A program made the position numbers and the translations under genes. Positions 43,104 to 52,469 of a stretch of DNA of 64,000 nucleotides are shown here, in pieces. Origin of the DNA: Gammaproteobacteria bacterium (GTDB lineage: Bacteria; Pseudomonadota; Gammaproteobacteria; Xanthomonadales; SZUA-36); the NCBI GenBank assembly GCA_021772915.1, contig JAJFLB010000060.1:62001-126000 (forward strand), written 5' to 3'. How positions within the stretch are numbered: position 1 is the first letter of the stretch; each line of letters opens with the position of its first letter. The notes beneath the pieces were generated by a model, which saw only the letters and a list, made by a program, of their open reading frames with translations, searched no databases and had not been told where the DNA came from.

Positions 43104-43459
43104 TAATCAAATTCCGTATATTTCTTTGCATTACCTTTTGCTTTCTCCACCGGATATTTCTGTTCGTTGAGTTCGATTTTGTCTTGAGCAGCGGTCAACA
43201 GATCAATATCGAGTTTGTCCGCCAGGCGAACTAGATAAAGTAGAGTGTCTGCAAGTTCGGTTGCAACTTCGTCGAGTTTATTTTGTGGGAGATTCTTGCT
43301 TTGTTCTTCAGTGAGCCACTGGAAATGCTCGATGATTTCTGAAACCTCTGCACTGAGTGCCATAGCGAGATTCTTGGGTGAATGAAACTGGTTCCACTCG
43401 CGTGTATCCGCAAAATCACGCATGCGGTGTTTTAGAGCATTGAGATCGAAGCTACTCAT
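43103..43459 (-). CDS. MazG-like nucleotide pyrophosphohydrolase
   Basis: 118 residues, all-alpha MazG fold. The metal motif is EVSEIIEHFQWLTEEQ followed by DEVATELADTLLYLVRLADKLDI (ExxE and ExxD pairs). Members hydrolyse (d)NTPs to monophosphates, especially non-canonical or dCTP-like ones. Its stop overlaps the GTG start of the nuclease-helicase gene, so the two are translated together. This suggests a role in controlling the nucleotide signal or pool for that system. Confidence 0.9.
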   Translation of the reverse strand: MSSFDLNALKHRMRDFADTREWNQFHSPKNLAMALSAEVSEIIEHFQWLTEEQSKNLPQNKLDEVATELADTLLYLVRLADKLDIDLLTAAQDKIELNEQKYPVEKAKGNAKKYTEFD

Positions 43460-43670
43460 GTGGTGAATTGGTCCTTTGAATCGCCTAGGCGCTGTAAACT
43501 CTTCCCAGTGTGGCGATGCAACTATAACGGAGGCGAGAATAAGCGGGAAGTGAATAAGTAAATAATCAAGATTGCATTGTCATGCAGTGTGCAGTTTCCA
43601 GCACACTAATTCCACAGATGGCCGAGTTTCACTAAGTTGCTCACAAAGCATGTTTGTTGAAAATGTATGT

Positions 43671-43696
43671 GACTCATAGTCCGTAGACTTAAAGTC
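43671..43696 (+). promoter_or_regulatory. Two C-boxes of a controller protein
   Basis: GACTCATAGTC (43671-43681) - CGTA - GACTTAAAGTC (43686-43696). This is the known pattern of restriction-modification controller proteins: two GACTnnnAGTC palindromes spaced by four bases, ending 8 bases before the C-gene ATG at 43705. Confidence 0.85.
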
Positions 43697-43704
43697 CAAA
43701 TTCT

Positions 43705-43941
43705 ATGACCCTGGTGGTTGTGGAAGAAAGGCAAGAAATTCTCCTCAATTTTGGCAACCGCGTGCGAGAGCTAAGAAAGGCCAAAGGGCTTTCGCAAGAG
43801 GCGTTCGCTGGACTCTGTGGTCTCGACCGAACCTACATCAGTGGCATCGAACGCGGTGTACGCAACATTTCTCTAGTTAATCTCCATGTGCTTGCCAAGG
43901 CGCTTCAAATCAGCGTGTCTGAACTTATGCAGGAGCTCTAG
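43705..43941 (+). CDS. Controller (C) protein, XRE family
   Basis: 78 residues, almost all XRE domain: NFGNRVRELRKAKGLSQEAFAGLCGLDRTYISGIERGVRNISLVNLHVLAKALQISVSELM. Size and sequence match C proteins of type II restriction-modification systems, which bind C-boxes to give delayed, self-amplifying expression of the restriction gene. The boxes are present just upstream. Here the next gene, 2 bases after the stop, is McrB-like rather than a type II endonuclease. Confidence 0.9.
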   Translation: MTLVVVEERQEILLNFGNRVRELRKAKGLSQEAFAGLCGLDRTYISGIERGVRNISLVNLHVLAKALQISVSELMQEL

Positions 43942-43943
43942 TT

Positions 43944-46418
43944 ATGAGCAGATTTCATCCCGATTGGAATATAGAACCCATTCTCGAGGCAGCGGATCAC
44001 TGGAAGCAGAATGCGTTATTAGGAGATGGATCGGTTTTCAGTGATGCGGCTCTCTGGACTGACGACAATTTGGATGCGTTACAAAAATACTTCGTTGAAA
44101 ATCTTGATTATGGCGAAGGTAATTTCATGTCGAAGTTACAGGGTCAAATTCAACAGACAAAGCCTGAAGTGAAACAACTGATGGCGGAGATGTTGTGGTT
44201 CATGTTGCTGTGCCCTAGCAATATCGGGCCCGATAATAAACGTGAAACGGTAGCTGCAATTTGGGCGTGGTCTGGAACGCCAATGCCGAGTGGTTCAAAT
44301 TACTTGGCCGACGATGTCCTGCGAGGTATTGGAAGTGGGGGTATTGCTTACAATACCCAAAGATGGCGAGAGGTTGTGTTCTTTATTACTTTTATGCGTG
44401 CCTTTTGTGCGCTTGAAGACTCGGTTAGAGCTGAGTTGCTGGAAGATGGTTGGCAATTTGCTGAGTGGATTGGAACTGTACCTGATGCAGACGTGCGTCA
44501 GTTGCGTCATATGGTGCTTTATTTGCTATTCCCTGATAGTTTCGAACGAATTTTCGGTAGAATCGATCGGCGCAAGTTGTTAACAGCCTTTACTGACCTT
44601 ACAGGGCCACAAATAAGATCACTCTCAGCCTTGGAAACAAGTCGCGAAATACAAAAGATTAGACGGGAAAAGGAAGGGGAGTTAGAAACGCTAGACCTGG
44701 ACTTCTATATTTCACCTTTGAAGGAAGTTTGGAGACTAAAAAAGCCTAAAAATAGAGGGCCTAAAAAGTTATCCCCGTTTGATGAGCAAACCAAAGACGT
44801 AACCCGTCCGAATATCTTGCAGGCACTTGAAGAGATAGACCGCGATGGATTCCCACCTAGTGCACGCTCCTCCACATACGACCTGATTCACGGTAGCAAT
44901 CGTTACCCGCCGAAATATGTACTTTCTTTAGCCGTAAAGCACGCGACGGGCGAGCTATTTCACAGGTCGTTTTTCAGTGGTGGTGAAGATTCGCGAGCTT
45001 TCCGCTTTTTGAGAGACAAGGGCTTTGCCATTGAACGCAAAGACTTCACTCGTGAACTCATCAAGGATTTTCTTGAGCAGGCCGAAGAGGCAACAAATCT
45101 AAAAGTTTCGGATTATCCGAAGTCCTATCGTGATCTCAAATTAAACGTGAGCTTTGGTAAGGGGAACTTCGCCAGAATACCGTGGATTTCCTACACAGGA
45201 TATAGCCAATCGACCAGTGACGGGATCTACCCAGTAATCCTATATTACAAAGCTATAAATGTACTGGTTGTTGCTTACGGCATCTCAGAAACAAATGAAC
45301 CAAAAGTCGAGTGGCAAGGTTTAGGAGAGGCACCAAAGATTAATGACTACTTGCACGACAACTATGCAATTGCGCCAGATCGTTACGGCAGTTCTTTTGT
45401 ACATAAGGCTTTCGATATTGCTGAGGAAGTTGACGAAAAGGGAATCGAAAAGGCAGTTGATGAACTGATCGGCAATTATCAAGACCAGCTAGATGGTGCT
45501 GGAGAAGAGCCAGGTGATGGCCCATCACCTCCTCCTGAAATATATACAACAGAAGATGCGTTGGCAGAATTGTTTATCGATGAAGACAAATTTATAGAGA
45601 TTCTTGATCTTGTTCGAGTCAAAAAGAATCTAATATTGCAAGGTCCGCCAGGTGTGGGTAAGACTTTTGCCTGCAAGCGTCTAGCATTTGCATTGATGGG
45701 TGAGAAGGCCGTTGACAGATTAGGCATGGTGCAGTTTCACCAATCATACTCCTACGAAGACTTTATTCAGGGCTACAGGCCATCAGGAACGGGTTTCCGA
45801 CTCAAAAACGGTATGTTTTACGAGTTTTGTGATCAGGCTAGAAACGATCCAGCAAATCCCTATGTTTTTATTATCGATGAACTGAATCGTGGCAATTTGA
45901 GTAAGGTCTTTGGCGAACTCATGTTACTCATTGAACCAGATAAGCGTGGGTCAGATTGGGCGATCCCCCTCACGTATTCTGAGACGACGGATGATCGTTT
46001 TTATATTCCCGAGAATTTGTACTTAATCGGTTTGATGAATACTGCAGATCGATCACTTGCACTGGTGGACTACGCCTTGAGAAGACGTTTCGCTTTTGCT
46101 GACCTCACCCCAGGATTCGAGTCTGAGCAATTCAAAGACCATCTTCAGGATCTTGGCGCGGATTCTAACTTCATCGAAGAGATTGTTGTCAAGATGGGAC
46201 GGGTTAACAAAGCGATCGCAGATGACACGACTAATTTGGGCCCAGGTTTTCGTATCGGCCATAGTTTTTTCTGCGCGGTTGAGGAAGACAGTACACCGGA
46301 TTGGGAATGGTTTTTAAGAATTGTTAAATCCGAAATTGAGCCCCTCATTCGGGAGTACTATTTTGATGATGTTAAGCAAGCTGATAACCTGTCTGAGATG
46401 TTACGTCTCCGGGCCTGA
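43944..46418 (+). CDS. mcrB: McrB-like AAA+ GTPase with extended sensor N-terminus
   Basis: 824 residues. The C-terminal AAA+ domain has Walker A GPPGVGKT near 567, IIDELNRGN near 641 and the NTADRS motif (near 692), all typical of McrB, the GTP-driven motor of methyl-dependent restriction. Residues ~370-510 look like the MrcB N-terminal (DUF3578) DNA-binding domain (DYPKSYRDLKLNVSFGKGNFARIPWISY). Before it, ~285-365 resembles the head domain of ScoMcrA (LIHGSNRYPPKYVLSLA ... FSGGEDSRAFRFL). The first ~270 residues are a helical domain I cannot name. Follows the C gene by 2 bases and precedes mcrC by 5. Confidence 0.88.
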   Translation: MSRFHPDWNIEPILEAADHWKQNALLGDGSVFSDAALWTDDNLDALQKYFVENLDYGEGNFMSKLQGQIQQTKPEVKQLMAEMLWFMLLCPSNIGPDNKRETVAAIWAWSGTPMPSGSNYLADDVLRGIGSGGIAYNTQRWREVVFFITFMRAFCALEDSVRAELLEDGWQFAEWIGTVPDADVRQLRHMVLYLLFPDSFERIFGRIDRRKLLTAFTDLTGPQIRSLSALETSREIQKIRREKEGELETLDLDFYISPLKEVWRLKKPKNRGPKKLSPFDEQTKDVTRPNILQALEEIDRDGFPPSARSSTYDLIHGSNRYPPKYVLSLAVKHATGELFHRSFFSGGEDSRAFRFLRDKGFAIERKDFTRELIKDFLEQAEEATNLKVSDYPKSYRDLKLNVSFGKGNFARIPWISYTGYSQSTSDGIYPVILYYKAINVLVVAYGISETNEPKVEWQGLGEAPKINDYLHDNYAIAPDRYGSSFVHKAFDIAEEVDEKGIEKAVDELIGNYQDQLDGAGEEPGDGPSPPPEIYTTEDALAELFIDEDKFIEILDLVRVKKNLILQGPPGVGKTFACKRLAFALMGEKAVDRLGMVQFHQSYSYEDFIQGYRPSGTGFRLKNGMFYEFCDQARNDPANPYVFIIDELNRGNLSKVFGELMLLIEPDKRGSDWAIPLTYSETTDDRFYIPENLYLIGLMNTADRSLALVDYALRRRFAFADLTPGFESEQFKDHLQDLGADSNFIEEIVVKMGRVNKAIADDTTNLGPGFRIGHSFFCAVEEDSTPDWEWFLRIVKSEIEPLIREYYFDDVKQADNLSEMLRLRA

Positions 46419-46423
46419 TCGGC

Positions 46424-47503
46424 GTGTCTTCTCCCATCCCGATTCGGAATATTTACTACCTTCTGATTTACTCGTGGAGCAGTCTCTCAGAGGGTGAGAT
46501 AACTGATGTTTCAAAGCTAGAGAGCAATGAGCTTGTGGATCTTTTTGCTGCGGTTCTTGCAAGCGGGATTAATCATTTATTGCGCAGAGGCCTTGATCAA
46601 AACTATGTTCCTCACCAAGAAGAAATCGCTGGCATACGTGGTCGGATCAATATCGGTGTTACAGCGCGTCGTATGCTGGTCTCACACGGCCGGGCCTATT
46701 GTGAATTTGACGAGTTGAGTGTTGATACGCTGCCGAATCAGATTCTGCTTTCAACGGTGCAACGGTTAAGCAAAGCGCCGAATCTAAACAAGGATTTGAA
46801 AGCTAGACTAAGCGGCACGAGCCGGATGTTGGGTGGAATTAGCACTATCCCCTTGACCAAACATGCATTCCGAAAGGTCCAACTACACGGCAACAACCGA
46901 GCCTATAGGTTTTTGCTCAATATTTGTGAACTGGTGCTGGACATGTCTATCGTTGATGAAAGTGCTGGATCTTACAAATTCCGAGATTTCATTCGTAATG
47001 AAAAACAGATGGCGAGATTGTTTGAGAATTTTGTGTTCAATTTCTATCAAATTCACCGGCCCGATTTGTCTATCAAGAGAGATATCATTAGTTGGCAGGC
47101 GAGCAGCTCTAGTGACCCCCAATTAAGATATCTACCAAATATGAAAACTGATATTTCTGTACGGAGCAAAGCTGAAAACAAAACACTGATTATTGATACC
47201 AAGTTTTGTAAAGAAACCTTCCAGAAGTACTACGACAGCGAAACAATTCACTCTGGAAATCTTTATCAAATTTATTCCTACTTAAAGAATTTGGAGCCAT
47301 GCGGTGGTGCTGATGCTGGGGCAGACGGAATGCTTTTGTATCCTGTTGTTGAGAGATCAGTGCGGCAAACTTATGATTTGCCGGGGCATAACGTACATAT
47401 TTGTACGCTTAACTTGGCCGCGGATTGGCAGGACATACAAGCGGAGTTGTTGGAAATAGTAAATATCAGCTCTGCGCCACAAAACAAGGTTAGAGCCAGC
47501 TAA
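46424..47503 (+). CDS. mcrC: McrC-type restriction nuclease subunit
   Basis: 359 residues, GTG start. The N-terminal part binds McrB (PIRNIYYLLIYSWSSL). The PD-(D/E)xK nuclease core is YLPNMKTDISVRSKAENKTLIIDTKFCK, with Asp and the D-x-K pair (residues ~238-262), then SGNLYQIYSYLKNLEP. McrC cuts DNA after McrB translocation from a modified site. It is the last gene of the C-mcrB-mcrC operon. A degenerate repeat lies just after the stop. Confidence 0.9.
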   Translation: MSSPIPIRNIYYLLIYSWSSLSEGEITDVSKLESNELVDLFAAVLASGINHLLRRGLDQNYVPHQEEIAGIRGRINIGVTARRMLVSHGRAYCEFDELSVDTLPNQILLSTVQRLSKAPNLNKDLKARLSGTSRMLGGISTIPLTKHAFRKVQLHGNNRAYRFLLNICELVLDMSIVDESAGSYKFRDFIRNEKQMARLFENFVFNFYQIHRPDLSIKRDIISWQASSSSDPQLRYLPNMKTDISVRSKAENKTLIIDTKFCKETFQKYYDSETIHSGNLYQIYSYLKNLEPCGGADAGADGMLLYPVVERSVRQTYDLPGHNVHICTLNLAADWQDIQAELLEIVNISSAPQNKVRAS

Positions 47504-47677
47504 ATTAGTTGAGTCCGCCCCTCTTTTTCCGCTTTTTCTTGACCCCTTTTTTTAAATTATCCCACTAGTTATGCGTAACCTCCTCAGTCAGGCAAGCGTC
47601 ATATTATCAATAGCCGTCTAATGGTTTCTTACCAAGAGTAACCAACAAAACAGTAACCAGAGTATTGGGGATTTTTC

Positions 47678-50153
47678 ATGTTCAAAAGCTATCTTTTGAC
47701 TGCACTTCGCAACATCCGCAAACAAGGACTTTACAGCTTGATAAACTCGGTGGTTTGGCCATAGCCCTTATTGCCTGCATGATGATTTTTCTTTATGTCA
47801 TTGATGAGCTTTCCTTTGACACCTGGATTCCTGATGCTGAACGAATAGAGCGGGTCGAAATGACCATGGAGTTCGCGGGCAGGGCGCCGCTGTTGCTGGC
47901 AAAAGTTTTTCCTGCTTTGGGCCCGGCCCTGGCAGATTATTTCGCAGCCGAAATTGAATATACAACACGGGCCTTGCAGTACAGAACCGTGGTCCGGTCA
48001 GATGAAATCATGTTTAAAGAAACGGTTACTTACGTAGATGCAGATTTCTTCAAGGTGTTTGGTTTACCCATGGCCTCGGGTGATGACCGGAGCTTAAGTC
48101 AGGGTAAATCCTCCATCTACTTAAATGTAACCATCGCGAAAAAGTATTTTGGAGATACCGACCCCATTGGCAGGATGTTAAACGTTACCGATGGGGGCGA
48201 TATTATTGCCTATGCAGTGGCCGGGGTGTTTAACGATATTCCAGACAACAGCCATATGCCTTTTCAGATTATTGCCTTGCTGGATCCCGCTTTGGTTACC
48301 GGTGTGAATGAACAATGGAATTCTGCATGGATGGATGCAACCTATGCCAAATTCTATGCCACCAGGGGTAAGAACACGGTCTTTAACCGCTTGAATGACT
48401 TTATGGTCGCACGCGCTTCCGCTAAAGCTGACGCTTACAATAAGCCAGATGGTACCGGTACGCGGTTTAACTTTATCAATGTCCGTGATATCCACCTCTA
48501 CAGTGACAAGACAGGCCATCTAAAACCCAACGGCAGCATCACCACAGTGATTAGCTTTGCGATCGCCGCCCTGCTTATTCTGGTTATTGCCTCTATTAAT
48601 TTCATGAACCTCTCAACCGCCCGCGCTCTTCGGCGTGCCAAGGAAGTGTCCCTTAGAAAAGTGATGGGAGCGACGCGGTCTCAGTTGATCAAGCAGTTTT
48701 TGGGTGAAGCCGTCATCACGGTTTGGATCGCCCTGCTACTGGCTTTCGTTTTGTTGCAATTTTCCTTGCCGTTTTACAATGCGTTCCTGGGCAAATCATT
48801 TGAATCCATCCTGATGGCAGAACCCGGCATTATTGCTGCCATTGTCGGGGTAGGCACATTGGTTGGTTTCTTGGGTGGGATATATCCCGCATTTTTCCTT
48901 TCTTCCTACCGTCCATCACAGGTGTTGGGCTCCAGTTCTTCAAAAAACAAAGGGTCTCACTTTGTCCGGCAAATGTTGGTGGTTTTCCAGTTTTCTATTT
49001 CAATCGCTCTCATTATCGCGACCACGGTGATTTACCTGCAAACCTCTTTGATGCGCAATGTGGATCGGGGCTACAGCAGTGAACAACGTTTGGCGCTTAA
49101 TGGCATTGATAGTGAACAGGTTGCACCATTGGCCAATGTGTTAAGACAGGAATTGTTGGGTATTCCAGGCGTGCAGGCGGCTGGGTTTTCTTCCCAGGAT
49201 ATCCCCATGACTTATCACAATAATTATCCATTCTCTGTGCCTTCAAAAGATGTGGACAGTTATATCAACGTCGATCGTGTGTATGTGGATCAGCATTTCT
49301 TTAACGTTTACGACATCAAGCCCATTGCGGGCAGACTCTATTCCGAGGCTTTTAAAGCTGACTATCTGCTGGTCCCGGAGGACCAGGGTGTGCCGTTAAC
49401 CAGCAGCGTCATTGTGACGGAATCTTTTGTGAAAAAAGCAGGATTTGATACCCCCGCCGAGGCCATTGGTGATTATGTAACCTGCCGCAAATAGGTGAAA
49501 ACCGGGAGCCTTTGCACGCAACTATTGTGGGTGTGGTTGGGGATATGGAATTGCGTAGCATCCACGAAGGTACTTCTGAAATGGCCTTTTTCGCCCATGA
49601 GGACAGCTCCAGTGGCAGATTTGAAGTTTTAACGCTCAATATCCAGTCTGATAATTTGCAGGAAACCTTAAGCGCTATTGGCGCAGTGTGGCAGGACATT
49701 TTGCCGGAAGTGCCCATCTCTCACTATTTTGTCGATGACAGTTTCAATGCGCTCTACAACGCCGAACAAAAACAGACGGAGGTTTTTGCCACGTTCTCTG
49801 TATTTGGGGTTTTTGTTGCCTGCCTTGGCCTGTTTGGATTGGCAGCGTTTGCGGCCGAGCAACGGACCAAAGAAATTGGCGTCAGAAAGGTCCTGGGGGC
49901 ACGGATTCCCGATATTTTAAAACTCTTGAACTGGCAATTTGTGAAATCGGTTCTGGTCGCCAATCTGATTGCCTGGCCCGCCGCTTATGTGTTGATGAAC
50001 AACTGGCTGCAAAGCTACACCATGCGTGTCGACCTCAGCCTTTTGTTATTCGTGGGGGCAGGGATGGTGACACTCCTGGTGGCAGTGTTGACGGTCAGTT
50101 CACAAGCCTACAAGGTCGTCCGCACCGCGCCCATTCATGCATTGAGGAATTGA
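47678..50153 (+). pseudogene. MacB/FtsX-type ABC permease with two frameshifts
   Basis: The ATG at 47678 reads MFKSYLLTALRNIRKQGLYSLINS and then hits a TAG; the frame must shift near 47750 to continue as GLAIALIACMMIFLYVIDEL. The reading then runs to a TAA near 49492 (GDYVTCRK), where a second shift restores NLPQIGENREPLHATIVGVVGD and the gene ends at 50153. The reconstructed protein of about 820 residues has two MacB_PCD/FtsX halves with RRAKEVSLRKVMGATRSQL and RTKEIGVRKVLGARIPDIL loops. It is either decayed or affected by sequencing errors. No ATPase gene is adjacent. Confidence 0.82.
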
Positions 50154-50158
50154 GCGGT

Positions 50159-50210
50159 AAAAAGGGGTCGGATCCAATTTAGCTAGCAAAATTGGATCCG
50201 ACTCCTTTTC
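50159..50210. repeat. Dispersed palindrome, GGGGTCGGATCC type
   Basis: AAAAGGGGTCGGATCCAATTT / AAATTGGATCCGACTCCTTTT with one mismatch and a short loop (AGCTAGC), directly behind the permease pseudogene. Confidence 0.92.
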
Positions 50211-50309
50211 CCTAGAAAATACCTACGAGATAAATGGTATATGCCGGTATTCACGTATTGATAATTAAAGCACATTGGAACCTCAGGTGAGCAAGACGTA
50301 TGCTTATAG

Positions 50310-50495
50310 ATGAAAGTCGCAGAGGTTCTTCGAAAATTATTGGCAGATGGGTGGTTTTTGCATTCAACTCGTGGAAGTCACCGCCAATACAAACACGCCT
50401 CAAAAAAAGGGCGTGTTACTGTTCCCGGTAAACCGGGTGATGACTTGGCTCTGGGTACACTGAACAGCATCTATAAACAGGCTGGTTGGAAATAG
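50310..50495 (+). CDS. hicA: HicA toxin
   Basis: 61 residues, the HicA double-stranded-RNA-binding-like fold: VAEVLRKLLADGWFLHSTRGSHRQYKHASKKGRVTVPGKPGDDLALGTLNSIYKQAG. The catalytic His is in GSHRQYKH. HicA is an mRNA interferase. It is followed after 9 bases by the HicB antitoxin gene. Confidence 0.93.
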   Translation: MKVAEVLRKLLADGWFLHSTRGSHRQYKHASKKGRVTVPGKPGDDLALGTLNSIYKQAGWK

Positions 50496-50504
50496 AGGTC
50501 GATT

Positions 50505-50717
50505 ATGAAATACGCAGTAGTGATTGAACAGGCTGATTCAAATTATTCGGCGTATGTACCAGATCTTCCGGGTTGTATTGCCACAGGTGCGACGATCAAA
50601 GATGCCGAAAGTGAAATTCGTGAGGCTATCAAGTTCCATATCGAAGGTATGAAAGAAGATGGTCTGCCTGTTCCCGTGCCCAGTAGTGCTGTTGAGTATA
50701 TAGAAGTTGCCGCCTGA
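50505..50717 (+). CDS. hicB: HicB antitoxin (short form)
   Basis: 70 residues, partial RNase H-fold HicB domain: YAVVIEQADSNYSAYVPDLPGCIATGATIKDAESEIREAIKFHIEGMKEDGLPVPVP. It neutralises the upstream HicA. This short form lacks a C-terminal DNA-binding domain. The stop is followed by a half-palindrome of the dispersed family. Confidence 0.93.
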   Translation: MKYAVVIEQADSNYSAYVPDLPGCIATGATIKDAESEIREAIKFHIEGMKEDGLPVPVPSSAVEYIEVAA

Positions 50718-50718
50718 T

Positions 50719-50745
50719 AAAAAAAAGGGGTCGGATCCAATTAAT
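50719..50745. repeat. Half copy of dispersed palindrome (left arm)
   Basis: AAAAAAAGGGGTCGGATCCAATTAAT without a right arm, immediately after the hicB stop codon. Confidence 0.8.
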
Positions 50746-50875
50746 AGAAAAGGGCACGGAAATGGCGTAAAACGGGGCAGAATCCAGTTTTTACCGCTTT
50801 CACCGTTCAACTGGCGCAACATTCGGGTAAGTCAATTCGAAATATCGCTGTTAAGTGGTGGAGTTTGTACTAAAG

Positions 50876-50899
50876 AACTATAAAACTAGTATTATAGTT
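50876..50899. promoter_or_regulatory. Candidate ArsR operator 1
   Basis: Perfect inverted repeat AACTATAA - 8 bases - TTATAGTT. It lies 30 bases before the regulator start and resembles the AT-rich 12-2-12-like operators of ArsR proteins. A related site is at 51281-51302. Confidence 0.6.
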
Positions 50900-50929
50900 G
50901 TAATAACAAAATAACACTGCTATATTGTC

Positions 50930-51229
50930 GTGGTGAAACCGGACTACATCACTCAAACACTCTCGGAACTGGGCAATGAAACACGTCTTGCAATTTTTCG
51001 ATTGCTGATCAAGTCGGGTAACGATGGTATGACGATCGGGGAGATAGGTAAACGCCTCAAAGTTCCACCGTCGACCCTGGGTTTTCACCTTGGAGGTCTG
51101 GTTAGAGTAGGGCTGGTTACACAGAAAAAAGTGAGAAGGAGCGTCTATTGTTACGCCGAACTGGATGTTTTGAAGCGTGTATTGCGTAGCGTGGAAGCTG
51201 AGTGCTGCGAAGATCAGGAGCCGGAGTGA
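50930..51229 (+). CDS. ArsR/SmtB-family regulator
   Basis: 99 residues, GTG start. Winged helix: TQTLSELGNETRLAIFRLLIKSGNDGMTIGEIGKRLKVPPSTLGFHLGGLVRVGLVTQKKVRRSVYCYAELDVLKRVL. A C-terminal AECCEDQ gives a vicinal Cys pair suitable for metal or arsenic sensing. The same operator-like sequence lies before this gene and before the permease, so it probably controls itself and the next gene. Confidence 0.88.
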   Translation: MVKPDYITQTLSELGNETRLAIFRLLIKSGNDGMTIGEIGKRLKVPPSTLGFHLGGLVRVGLVTQKKVRRSVYCYAELDVLKRVLRSVEAECCEDQEPE

Positions 51230-51280
51230 TTTAAAGCAGAAGCGGCGTTATAGGGACGTCATTTTTTTTGAGATTAAGTA

Positions 51281-51302
51281 TCTATAATACTAGATATATA
51301 GA
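51281..51302. promoter_or_regulatory. Candidate ArsR operator 2
   Basis: TCTATA - 10 bases (ATACTAGATA) - TATAGA with the inner ATACTAG shared with operator 1 (AAACTAGTAT), just 8 bases before the permease ATG. Confidence 0.5.
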
Positions 51303-51309
51303 ACTTATT

Positions 51310-52431
51310 ATGAGTAACGTAAATTTATTGAATGACACGATCAGCAAGCCTGGTTCGCTCAAGCCTGAAACGCGGCAAGCCGTCAACTGGTTACTCTCCT
51401 TGCGGGCATTTATCGGCAAAACCTGGAATTTTCTTGGGGCGCCGGTATTTCTCTCGATCGCCATATTTGCCGCGCTGCTCTTGCTGATGCCTGAACAGGC
51501 AAGTCGGAGCGCCATCTTTACTTTAGAGGCGGTGCTGAATATTCTTCCCTTTATCATTTTGTCGGTAGGGATTGCCGCCTCGCTCAAGGCCTCGGGCGCA
51601 GACCAGTTGGTAGCCAGAGCATTTGCAGGCAGACCGGTTAAGGCAATCGCGCTGGCCTCCATTTTCGGGGCGCTTTCACCGTTTTGTTCATGCGGTGTCA
51701 TCCCCCTCGTGGCGGGTCTATTGGCCGCGGGTGTTCCAATCGCTCCGGTATTGGCGTTCTGCATTGCTTCACCGATTATGGACCCGGAAATGTTCGTGCT
51801 CACAGCTGCGAGTTTGGGCTTGGAGTTTGCCCTGGTAAAGACCTTTGCGGCCATTGTGATGGGGCTATTTACTGGCTACGTGACCCTGCTGATTTCTAAA
51901 TCGGGTGCCCTGGATGGGTCCCTTAAAAGTATCGCACAGCCTTCCTGTGTAGTGACCAAAAGCTCGAGTAAGGCTGTTGAAATTAAGCCAGTATGGCGAT
52001 TTTGGCGACAGTCTGATCGGTTGCGGACATTCTGGAATGAAACGGGTACTGCCGGTTGGTTTCTGGGTCGTTGGCTTGCATTTGCCTTTGTGCTGGAGAG
52101 CCTTATGGTCGCCTACTTACCCGGAGAAACAGTCATAACCTGGCTGGGCGATGGTAACCCCTTTGCGATCCCCCTGGCGGTTGTTGTCGGTGTACCGGCC
52201 TATCTCAATGGATACGCTGCGATTCCACTGGTAGGTGGCCTGATTGATCTTGGCATGTCACCGGCAACCGGCTTGTCTTTCATGCTCGCCGGCAGCGTAA
52301 CAAGTATTCCTGCGGCTATCGCCGTTTGGACCATAGCCAAGTCACATTTGTTTGGCCTCTATCTTGTAATGGCGGCGTCTGGGGCCCTCCTGTCCGGATT
52401 GGCTTACAGCTCTTGGCTCGGGATAGTGTAA
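51310..52431 (+). CDS. ArsP/SO_0444-like permease (DUF318)
   Basis: 373 residues, about eight to ten helices. The block SPFCSCGVIPLVAGLLAAGVPIAPVLAFCIASPIMDPEMF is the signature of the ArsP (methylarsenite efflux) and YraQ permease families, with the CxC in the membrane. The start at the ATG 51310 is chosen because it sits after the operator-like repeat; the frame opens at 51268. With an ArsR regulator directly upstream, a role in metalloid efflux is likely, but the exact substrate is not shown. Confidence 0.85.
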   Translation: MSNVNLLNDTISKPGSLKPETRQAVNWLLSLRAFIGKTWNFLGAPVFLSIAIFAALLLLMPEQASRSAIFTLEAVLNILPFIILSVGIAASLKASGADQLVARAFAGRPVKAIALASIFGALSPFCSCGVIPLVAGLLAAGVPIAPVLAFCIASPIMDPEMFVLTAASLGLEFALVKTFAAIVMGLFTGYVTLLISKSGALDGSLKSIAQPSCVVTKSSSKAVEIKPVWRFWRQSDRLRTFWNETGTAGWFLGRWLAFAFVLESLMVAYLPGETVITWLGDGNPFAIPLAVVVGVPAYLNGYAAIPLVGGLIDLGMSPATGLSFMLAGSVTSIPAAIAVWTIAKSHLFGLYLVMAASGALLSGLAYSSWLGIV

Positions 52432-52469
52432 AACTCAATACCGCGCACCGGTAGATTGAAGAGGCGGTC

